From: WHSO01 sp050485485
GTDB lineage: Bacteria; Pseudomonadota; Alphaproteobacteria; SMXQ01
Direction: 5' to 3'
Length of the DNA: 45,767 nt
Assembly: GCA_050485485.1 (NCBI GenBank)
Contig: JBJHBM010000016.1
Coordinates: 1-45,767, forward strand
Part shown: piece after piece, positions 39,437 to 45,767 of the stretch
How the letters are laid out: each line of letters opens with the position of its first letter
Numbering within the stretch: position 1 is the first letter of the stretch
Translations under genes and position numbers: made by a program
Notes under the pieces: generated by a model
What the model was told of the DNA's origin: nothing
Database searches by the model: none
The model's input: the letters and a program-made list of their open reading frames with translations, nothing else

Positions 39437-40375
39437 ATGCCCCTCTCGCCCGAACAGCAAGCCGAGATCGAGGCCGCCCGCGCCGAGAGCCACCGGACCC
39501 GGCGCCCGACCGTCGCGGCGCTCGAGGAGATCCTGTTCGAGGCCCTGCCGGTGCTCGACCACGGCTTCGTGCGGGTGGTGGACTACATGGGGGACGACGC
39601 GGCGGTCGTCCAGGCGGCGCGCGTCTCCTACGGCAAGGGCACGCGGCGCGTGTCGGAGGACGCGGGGCTCGTCAACTACCTGATGCGCCACCGCCACACC
39701 ACGCCGTTCGAGATGTGCGAGATCAAGTACCACGTCAAGCTGCCGATCTTCGTGGCGCGCCAGTGGATCCGCCACCGCACCGCCAACGTCAACGAATACT
39801 CGGCGCGCTACTCGATCCTCGACAACGAGTTCTACCTGCCGAAGCCGGAGCATCTGGGCGTGCAGTCGAGCGCCAACCGCCAGGGGCGCGGCGACGCGCT
39901 CGCGGGCGCGGAGGCGAAGCGCGTGCTCGACCTGCTGCGTGACGACGCGGAGCGCGCCTACGCCCATTACGAGGAGATGCTGAACGAGACGCCCGACGGC
40001 ATGCCGCGCGATCCCGCCCGCGACGGGCTCGCGCGCGAACTCGCGCGCATGAACCTCACGCTCAACTTCTATACCCAGTGGTACTGGAAGGTGGACCTCC
40101 ACAACCTGCTCCACTTCCTTAGCCTGCGCGCCGACGCCCACGCCCAGTACGAGATCCGGGTCTATGCGGAGGCGATGCTGGAGACCGTGCGGCGCTGGGT
40201 GCCGATCACCTACGAGGCCTTCCGCCAGCACCGGCTCGGCGGCTACCGCCTGTCCGCCGCCGGGCTCGAGGTGGCGCGGCGCCTGCTCGCGGGCGAGGCG
40301 GTGAGCCAGAAGGACTCGGGCCTCAGCCCCCGCGAATGGCGCGAGACCATGGCGGCGCTCGGGCGCGACCCGTAA
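39437..40375 (+). CDS. thyX: Flavin-dependent thymidylate synthase ThyX
   Basis: ThyX makes dTMP from dUMP using FAD, NADPH and methylene-tetrahydrofolate; it replaces or supplements ThyA. The 312-residue product carries the ThyX signature RHRTANVNEYSARY at 112-125 (the RHRxxSxxxxSxRY type; the first Ser position is Asn here). Also present are HRHTTPFEMCEIKYHVKLPI and the C-terminal LNFYTQWYWKVDLHNLLHFL and RADAHAQYEIRVYA. The ATG at 39437 gives MPLSPEQQAE; a more upstream ATG at 39368 lies within the likely promoter. At about 300 residues it is of the longer alphaproteobacterial kind. Divergent from ssrA. Confidence 0.95.
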   Translation: MPLSPEQQAEIEAARAESHRTRRPTVAALEEILFEALPVLDHGFVRVVDYMGDDAAVVQAARVSYGKGTRRVSEDAGLVNYLMRHRHTTPFEMCEIKYHVKLPIFVARQWIRHRTANVNEYSARYSILDNEFYLPKPEHLGVQSSANRQGRGDALAGAEAKRVLDLLRDDAERAYAHYEEMLNETPDGMPRDPARDGLARELARMNLTLNFYTQWYWKVDLHNLLHFLSLRADAHAQYEIRVYAEAMLETVRRWVPITYEAFRQHRLGGYRLSAAGLEVARRLLAGEAVSQKDSGLSPREWRETMAALGRDP

Positions 40376-40390
40376 CGCGGGGGGACGCCG

Positions 40391-40999
40391 TTGGAGCCGC
40401 TGGAGGTGCCGCCCATCGGGCGCTTCTGCTTCCTGCGCCACGGGGAATCCGAAAGCAACGTGAAGGGCGTCGTCGCCGGCTGGCAGGACGTGGCGCTCAC
40501 CGCGCGCGGGCGCGCGCAGGCGGCCGAGGCGGCGGAGCGCCTCGCCGGGCTCGGGCTCACCGCGGTGTTCGCGAGCCGCCTCGCCCGCGCCCGCGACACG
40601 GCGGAGATCGTCGCCGCGAGGCTCGGCCTCGGCGTCACGGTGGTCCCCGACCTCGCGGAGCGCAACTGGGGCGCGCTCGAGGGCCGGCCGTCGCCGCGCG
40701 CCGACTACCTCGCGGCGCCGCCCGGCGGCGAGAGCGCGGCGGAGTTCATGCGCCGCACCCTCGCGGGCCTCGCGCGGGCCGCGCCGCCCGGCGCGGGCTT
40801 CCCGCTGGTGGTGGCCCACGCCGGCACCTTCCGCACCATCCGCGACCTGTTCCTCGCGGGCGACCGGGCCGTCCCCGTCACCGGCCGCGCGCCGCTGATC
40901 GTCACGCCGGGCGCGGCGCCGCCGGCCGCGCCTTGGCCCGGCGCGTCTTGGCCCGGCGCGTCTTGGCCCGGCGCGTCTTGGAAGATCGAGCCGGCGTGA
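40391..40999 (+). CDS. Histidine phosphatase family protein
   Basis: A 202-residue phosphohistidine-type phosphatase/phosphoglycerate-mutase-like protein. The catalytic motif RHGES is at 16-20, the proton donor region AERNWGALEG at about 89-98, and the second histidine is His143 in VVAHAGTFR. The start is a TTG at 40391 after GGGGGGA; a GTG 15 bases later is possible. The C-terminus is odd: three copies of WPGAS just before the end, from a 15-bp repeat. It follows thyX by 15 bases and is likely co-transcribed. Substrate unknown. Confidence 0.85.
   Translation: MEPLEVPPIGRFCFLRHGESESNVKGVVAGWQDVALTARGRAQAAEAAERLAGLGLTAVFASRLARARDTAEIVAARLGLGVTVVPDLAERNWGALEGRPSPRADYLAAPPGGESAAEFMRRTLAGLARAAPPGAGFPLVVAHAGTFRTIRDLFLAGDRAVPVTGRAPLIVTPGAAPPAAPWPGASWPGASWPGASWKIEPA
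40932..40981 (+). repeat. 15-bp tandem repeat, three full copies
   Basis: CTTGGCCCGGCGCGT is repeated exactly three times (40932-40976) and followed by CTTGG, inside the 3' end of the histidine phosphatase gene. It adds PWPGASWPGASWPGASW to the C-terminus. Perfect identity suggests recent slippage; copy number may vary between strains. Confidence 0.9.
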
Positions 41000-41020
41000 C
41001 GCGCCCGCTCGCCGGAGAAT

Positions 41021-41890
41021 TCATTTGGCCGCCGTCGCGGCCAGAACGGCCCGTGGCATCAGGAACGCGGCGAGGTCCTGGATCACGTCGGCCAGGTTTC
41101 CGGGCGTCGGGGCCATGTCTTCGATGAAGGCCTGCCATTGCCGCTGCTTCCGCTCGTCGGCCGCGAAGGCAGGAGAGAGCGCGTCCGGCACTTCGGTGGG
41201 GATCGCCGTGCCGCGCCGTGCGAAAGTGGCGGCGATGGCGCGCGTCAGCCTGTCGTCGTCGAACGCGAACGATCTGCTGAGAATCCAGATGTCGTAGAAG
41301 TCCTTCATGCGGGTGTTCGCATGGCCGAGCGCCACCATGGCCTGGAATTTCTCCGCGATCACGGTTTCCCGCGCGTAGGCCCGCAGCCTCGGCGCCGGAA
41401 GATCGAGCATGACGGGATAATCGATCATCTCGGCGTCCGGCTCCAGGGCGTCCCCGAAGCCGATGTCGACCGTCAGGGAAACGCGGGCGCCGCCGATGGA
41501 GGCCGTCGTTCGCAGCCTGAGGCCGCCGTATTCGAGCGCCTCGCGAATGCGGTCGACCCGAATGCCGTCCGCGTCGAAGGCCACGCCATCTCCGGTATCT
41601 TGCGCGCAGATTTCCCGAAACGTTGCGAGCATGGACTCGGCACTCGGATCGCCGAAACCCAGCAGGTCCAGGTCGCGCGTTCCCCGATGCGGATTGTCGA
41701 ACCAGCTTGTCAGCAGCATCGCGCCCTTCAGCACAAAGCGGTCCGCGTGGCGCGACCGGCCCAGGCGAAAAAGGAGGCGTTCGAGCGCGAAGCGCGTCAG
41801 CACCATGTCGAAACCCTGCCCGCTCGCCCTGGCGAGATTCAGCAGGCGGGCGCGGACCAAAGCACCGACGTTTCTGGGCTCCCTAGCCAT
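41021..41890 (-). CDS. AbiEii-type nucleotidyltransferase toxin
   Basis: A 289-residue DUF1814/AbiEii nucleotidyltransferase, the toxin of type IV AbiE toxin-antitoxin and phage-abortive systems. Motifs are RFVLKGAMLL (51-60), the nucleotidyltransferase acids in TRDLDLLG (Asp73, Asp75), the third acid in VDIGFGD (Asp142), and the downstream EKFQAMVALG plus RMKDFYDIW (194-202). The ATG overlaps the antitoxin stop codon by eight bases, so the two are translationally coupled with antitoxin first. Characterised relatives add nucleotides to tRNA or similar targets; the target of this one is not known. Confidence 0.9.
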   Translation of the reverse strand: MAREPRNVGALVRARLLNLARASGQGFDMVLTRFALERLLFRLGRSRHADRFVLKGAMLLTSWFDNPHRGTRDLDLLGFGDPSAESMLATFREICAQDTGDGVAFDADGIRVDRIREALEYGGLRLRTTASIGGARVSLTVDIGFGDALEPDAEMIDYPVMLDLPAPRLRAYARETVIAEKFQAMVALGHANTRMKDFYDIWILSRSFAFDDDRLTRAIAATFARRGTAIPTEVPDALSPAFAADERKQRQWQAFIEDMAPTPGNLADVIQDLAAFLMPRAVLAATAAK

Positions 41891-42494
41891 TGGCGGTCAG
41901 CGCCTCGAGATAGGGGCGGATCACGGTGAAAACCCTGCCGCGCTGCGCCGCGCGGGCGATCTCGGCCGGCGCGGCCTTGCGCTGGCGCAGGGCCTCCTGA
42001 AGACCCTCGATGGCGACCGCGAGGCCGATCCTGTTGCGATGCCTGAAGCAATCCGCGACCGTCTTGGCGATACCGAAGACCCTTACGGGAACGCCCTCGA
42101 TCGGGTGGGTTTCGATGCCTTCGGCCAGAAGGCGCTCGGCGAAGCGAACGACACGGATGGGCATACCCTCGGATTTCGGCACCCAATCCTGCTTTCCGAC
42201 GGCCATCCAGACCTTCGCGGGGAGCTGGTCGGTGAGGCCGTGGAAGGCGAGGGCCGAGACGAGGCAGACGATTCCTTTAGGCAGGCGCTTGGCGGCTTCC
42301 GCCAGGCCATGGTTTGCGTCCGCCGGCGCATCCGCAAGCTGGTAGAGCCCCCGCGAAAGCCGGACGACCTCGCCGTCGCGTGCCATGCGGCTGACCGTCG
42401 CGGCGGTCACGCCGGCGTCGCGCAGCTCCGCGAGGCGCAGGATTCCATGCGTCTCCAGGAGGGCGTGGGCGATATGGCGCTGCGAGCGGGCCAT
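41883..42494 (-). CDS. AbiEi-type antitoxin
   Basis: A 203-residue protein with an N-terminal winged helix (LAELRDAGVTAATVSRMARD, then EVVRLSRGLYQL) followed by the AbiEi antitoxin domain (VCLVSALAFHGLTDQLP, FGIAKTVADCFRHRNRIG). In the family the winged helix represses the operon and the other domain counters AbiEii without stable binding. It precedes the toxin gene. A markedly AT-rich leader lies upstream of its ATG at 42492-42494. Confidence 0.9.
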   Translation of the reverse strand: MARSQRHIAHALLETHGILRLAELRDAGVTAATVSRMARDGEVVRLSRGLYQLADAPADANHGLAEAAKRLPKGIVCLVSALAFHGLTDQLPAKVWMAVGKQDWVPKSEGMPIRVVRFAERLLAEGIETHPIEGVPVRVFGIAKTVADCFRHRNRIGLAVAIEGLQEALRQRKAAPAEIARAAQRGRVFTVIRPYLEALTANG

Positions 42495-42549
42495 TGATAC
42501 AAATTCTCATATCTTAGATCGTATAGTTAACGTATTTATATCACATGGA
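42495..42549 (-). promoter_or_regulatory. AT-rich control region of the AbiE pair
   Basis: This is one of the most AT-rich stretches in the window. The minus strand has the direct repeat ATACG-TTAACT-ATACG (42520-42535) with the GTTAAC palindrome inside it, and TAAGAT and TATACG as possible -10 boxes. AbiEi homologues bind repeats upstream of their own operon, so this is the likely operator; I could not assign a -35. Confidence 0.4.
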
Positions 42550-42649
42550 TTCGGCAAGGGATAGTGAGGCCGGATCGGTCTAGGATCGCTCCGCAAGAGA
42601 GAACGACGTCCGCGCGGCCGGAGCGGCGCGCGCATGCGGGGAGGACACC

Positions 42650-43783
42650 ATGGACCACACCATCGCGCGGGTCGCCGCGACGCCCGTGAGCGTGCCGGTC
42701 GGCTTCGACTGGGCCGGCTCGCGCCATGTGCGGCGCAACCCGTTCTGCTGCGTCGAGATCGAGACCCGGGACGGCCTCGTCGGCCACGGGGTGAGCGCGC
42801 TCTCGCCCGCGCCGGTGGTGGCCGCGATGGTGGAGACGGTGGCGGCGCCCGTCCTCCTCGGGCGCGACGCGCGCGACATCGAGGGCCTGTGGCGGGTGCT
42901 CGACTGGGCGTTGACCGCGCCGGGGCAGACCGGGATCGGCTGCAACGCGCTGTCGGCGGTGGACATCGCGCTGTGGGACATCCGCGGCAAGCTGGAGGGG
43001 CTGCCGGTGTGGAAGCTGCTCGGCGGCGCGCGGCGCGAGATTCCGGCCTACGCCACCTGCGGCTTCGCCTTCTTCGACCGCGACCAGCTGGCGGCGGCGG
43101 GGCGCCACATGGTCGGGCGCGGCTACGACTCCCTCAAGGTCCAGGTGGGGCGGCCGGGGCTGGACGCGCGCGAGGCCCCGGTGCCGCTCGACGCGATCGT
43201 GGCCGAGGACCTGAGCCGCCTGCGGAGCCTGCGCGACGCCGTCGGGGAGGGCGTCGAGATCGCGATGGACGCGGGCGCGCGGCTCGACCTCGATCACGCG
43301 GTGGCGCTGTCCGCGGCCGCCGCCGAGCTCGGCGTCGGCTTCTTCGAGGAGCCGCTGGTCGAGAACGACCCGCGCGCGATGGCGGAACTGCGCCGGCGCG
43401 CGCCGGTGCCGGTCGCCTGCGGCCAGAGCGAGGGGCGCGTCGCGCGCTTCCGCGACATGATCGCCCACGGCGCCATCGACATCGTCCAGCCCAACGTGAT
43501 CTGCTGCGGCGGCTTCACCGGGGCGGCGCAGGCCGCCGCGCTCGCCGCCGAGAACGGCCTGCCGGTGTTCCACGGCGGCGGCGCCACCTATCACAACGCG
43601 CACCTGCAGGCGGGGCTCGCCGCCGGCACCGGCATCGAGCACCAGATGAGCTCGGCGCCGGCGGCGGAGCTGCTGTTCGAGGGCGTGCCGCCCTTCGTCG
43701 GCGGCGCCCTCGTGATGACCGACGCGCCCGGCCTCGGCTTCGCCCCGCGCCCCGACGCGCTCCGCGCGTACCGCATCGCCTGA
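42650..43783 (+). CDS. Mandelate racemase/muconate lactonizing enzyme family protein
   Basis: An enolase-superfamily enzyme of 377 residues. The capping domain is at 1-120 and the barrel holds the expected residues: Lys163 (SLKVQVG), metal ligands Asp207 (AMDAGAR), Glu233 (FFEEPL) and Glu261 (ACGQSEG), then Asp278 (DIVQPNV) and His308 (VFHGGG) as the Asp-His base pair of the mandelate racemase subgroup. That pattern points to an acid-sugar dehydratase or a racemase. It has GGGGAGGA upstream of the ATG. No sugar-catabolic neighbours narrow the substrate. Confidence 0.88.
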   Translation: MDHTIARVAATPVSVPVGFDWAGSRHVRRNPFCCVEIETRDGLVGHGVSALSPAPVVAAMVETVAAPVLLGRDARDIEGLWRVLDWALTAPGQTGIGCNALSAVDIALWDIRGKLEGLPVWKLLGGARREIPAYATCGFAFFDRDQLAAAGRHMVGRGYDSLKVQVGRPGLDAREAPVPLDAIVAEDLSRLRSLRDAVGEGVEIAMDAGARLDLDHAVALSAAAAELGVGFFEEPLVENDPRAMAELRRRAPVPVACGQSEGRVARFRDMIAHGAIDIVQPNVICCGGFTGAAQAAALAAENGLPVFHGGGATYHNAHLQAGLAAGTGIEHQMSSAPAAELLFEGVPPFVGGALVMTDAPGLGFAPRPDALRAYRIA

Positions 43784-43836
43784 CGCGGGCGGGCGCCCCC
43801 ACGCCGCCCCCACGCCGAAAGGCGTATCTCCTTGGT

Positions 43837-43871
43837 GAGTCTGGCTTTTTGGCGGTTTCTGAATCAGACTC
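43837..43871. repeat. Inverted repeat after the racemase-like gene
   Basis: GAGTCTG (43837-43843) and CAGACTC (43865-43871) enclose a 21-base loop containing a T run. It may form a weak transcript end. Just before it the 11-mer CGCCCCCACGC occurs twice in tandem (about 43794-43815). Confidence 0.35.
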
Positions 43872-43911
43872 CGCGAGACGCTTTCGTAGGTGCTGGCGTG
43901 CGGAGGAGGCG

Positions 43912-44235
43912 ATGGGCGCGGTGGTGGCGGTTCTCTACGTCGTGCTGGGGGCGTTCCAGGCGCTCGCGATCTTCGTCGGCCTTTCGGACTGGCTCGAGTT
44001 GCCGTGGGCGGCGGCGCTGGTGCTCGCGCCGGTCGCGGCCTTCACCCCGGTGGTCGGCACCCTGGCGGCGGTGTTCGGGGCGATCCACGGCTGGAGCCTC
44101 GGCGTCGCCGCGGCGGTCGCGCTGTTCGTCGTGCCGCTCGTGGCGGTCGCCGCGCTCTACGCCGCGGTCCGCGCCGGGCAGGCCGGCGTGCGGCAGGCTC
44201 CCGCCGCTCAGCGCCGCGACGCGCCGAGCGCGTAG
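43912..44235 (+). CDS. Small hydrophobic membrane protein
   Basis: A 107-residue protein I do not recognise. It has about three membrane segments: residues 3-20 (VVAVLYVVLGAFQALAIF), about 29-55 (WAAALVLAPVAAFTPVVGTL) and about 62-87 (SLGVAAAVALFVVPLVAVAA), followed by a short polar tail. GGAGGAGGC lies one base before the ATG at 43912, a strong though close ribosome site. Its 3' end overlaps the next gene, which is on the other strand, by 28 bases. Confidence 0.65.
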   Translation: MGAVVAVLYVVLGAFQALAIFVGLSDWLELPWAAALVLAPVAAFTPVVGTLAAVFGAIHGWSLGVAAAVALFVVPLVAVAALYAAVRAGQAGVRQAPAAQRRDAPSA

Positions 44236-44504
44236 CCCAGCACCAGCATCACCACCGGCACCAGGAACACCTTGAGCATGTCCACGATGTCGGCGGTGAC
44301 GTCGACGCGCAGCAGGTGGCTCTTGGCGAACAGGTAGCCGAGATAGGCGAACAGGAACAGCAGGTAGCACACCACCACCGTCCAGGCGATCTGGACGGCG
44401 CCGGACGCGCGCCGCCGCCGCCCATGCTCGGCCACCGCCGCCTCGAGCCCCTCGTCGCGTCCTTCCACGGCGCGGCGGATGCGGTCCATCTCGTTCATCG
44501 TCAT
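44208..44504 (-). CDS. Small membrane protein with charged N-terminus
   Basis: A 98-residue protein of unknown function. Residues 1-34 are charged and helical (MTMNEMDRIRRAVEGRDEGL, then a run of arginines), followed by two membrane segments (about 36-58 and 73-93). The start ATG lies four bases after the stop codon of the upstream gene, and an alternative ATG is two codons on. It is probably co-transcribed with the 89-residue gene upstream. Confidence 0.7.
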   Translation of the reverse strand: MTMNEMDRIRRAVEGRDEGLEAAVAEHGRRRRASGAVQIAWTVVVCYLLFLFAYLGYLFAKSHLLRVDVTADIVDMLKVFLVPVVMLVLGYALGASRR

Positions 44505-44508
44505 CGGG

Positions 44509-44778
44509 TCACTCCTGGTCGCGTTCGAGCGCGCGCACCGCGCGCGCGGAGGTGAGGGAGGCGTTCTCGCCGAGGCCGCGGGCATGGCCGAGCAGAACGG
44601 CGCGCAGTCGCGCGAGGAAGGCGATCTCGGCGGAGCCGAGCGCGGCGACGTCGCTCTCCAGCAGGCGCGCGATCGCGTCCGCCTCGCCCATCAGCTCGCG
44701 GGCGGTTTCGCGCTGCAGCGCCACGTCGTCGATCAGAAAGCGGAACGGCGCGCGCGCCGTATCGCCGGTCCCGGCCAT
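44509..44778 (-). CDS. Small helical protein, unknown
   Basis: An 89-residue soluble protein without recognisable domain. It is strongly helical with heptad-like leucine/alanine spacing (DDVALQRETARELMGEAD, then IAFLARLRAVLLGHARGL). The ATG lies at 44776-44778 with GGAGGGG upstream (minus strand GGGAGGGGGCTTTCG). It heads a two-gene unit with the membrane protein at 44208-44504. Confidence 0.65.
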   Translation of the reverse strand: MAGTGDTARAPFRFLIDDVALQRETARELMGEADAIARLLESDVAALGSAEIAFLARLRAVLLGHARGLGENASLTSARAVRALERDQE

Positions 44779-44860
44779 CGAAAGCCCCCTCCCGGCGCCA
44801 TGATAGCCGAAGGCCGGGCGAACGGAAGGGCGGCGCGGCGCCTCTTCGGAGGGCGCGATA

Positions 44861-44872
44861 CCCCTTAAGGGG
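44861..44872. repeat. Perfect 12-bp palindrome
   Basis: CCCCTTAAGGGG lies in the 139-base gap between mrp and the small helical-protein gene. It could be a short terminator stem or operator; no U tract follows. Confidence 0.35.
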
Positions 44873-44917
44873 CGCCGGGCGCGCCACGAAAGGCCGCCCT
44901 CGGGCGCCGGAAAGGGC

Positions 44918-45767
<850 letters not shown>

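Overview
This window looks like a chromosomal segment of a GC-rich alphaproteobacterium, probably of the Rhodospirillales type. Three things point there: a circularly permuted two-piece tmRNA gene, an alpha-type SspB beside it, and a full dcw (division and cell wall) cluster with meso-diaminopimelate (Gram-negative) chemistry that runs on through ftsZ, lpxC, bamD and recN. Taxonomy is inferred from gene content and style, not from a search.

Region 1 (1-21,520, all minus strand) is core envelope biology. Read in the direction of transcription it is mraZ, rsmH, ftsL, ftsI, murE, murF, mraY, murD, ftsW, murG, murC, murB, ddl, ftsQ, ftsA, ftsZ, lpxC, bamD and recN (recN is cut by the window edge). 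Most junctions are stop/start overlaps of 4 bases or gaps of a few bases, so this behaves as one long translationally coupled operon up to ftsA. The ftsA/ftsZ and ftsZ/lpxC gaps hold strong hairpins, ftsZ has the strongest ribosome-binding site of the cluster, and bamD-recN appear to have their own promoter. Upstream of mraZ lies an array of five 10-bp repeats with TGGGN cores, the expected MraZ operator, overlapping the likely operon promoter.

Region 2 (21,520-22,905): the RNase P RNA gene (rnpB), preceded on the same strand by an AmpD-type peptidoglycan-recycling amidase. The stop codon of the amidase lies inside the likely -35 box of rnpB.

Region 3 (23,056-30,365) is metabolic and accessory: an orphan Bug/TctC-type binding protein, a metal-dependent amidohydrolase, an orphan family-1 ABC binding protein of visibly lower GC, and, divergent from it, a 1,220-residue fused hydantoinase A/B (5-oxoprolinase-like) enzyme. 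No permease or ATPase accompanies either binding protein.

Region 4 (30,378-40,999): a small DUF4169-type protein, a large AsmA-family protein (plus strand), then a minus-strand group ssrA (tmRNA), sspB, class I fumarase, alpha/beta hydrolase, fumC and a ribbon-helix-helix protein. The tmRNA tag reads ANDNEYALAA and lies directly upstream of the gene for the adaptor expected to bind it. Divergent from ssrA are thyX and a histidine phosphatase.

Region 5 (41,021-45,767): a type IV AbiE toxin-antitoxin pair, a mandelate racemase/enolase-superfamily enzyme, three small genes (two of them membrane proteins) and the 3' part of the Mrp/ApbC iron-sulfur carrier gene. I found no CRISPR array, prophage, insertion sequence or tRNA gene. 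I do not see an unmistakably new multi-gene system. The most interesting signals are the ssrA-sspB-fumarase neighbourhood with its short tag, the MraZ operator array, and the AbiE insertion.
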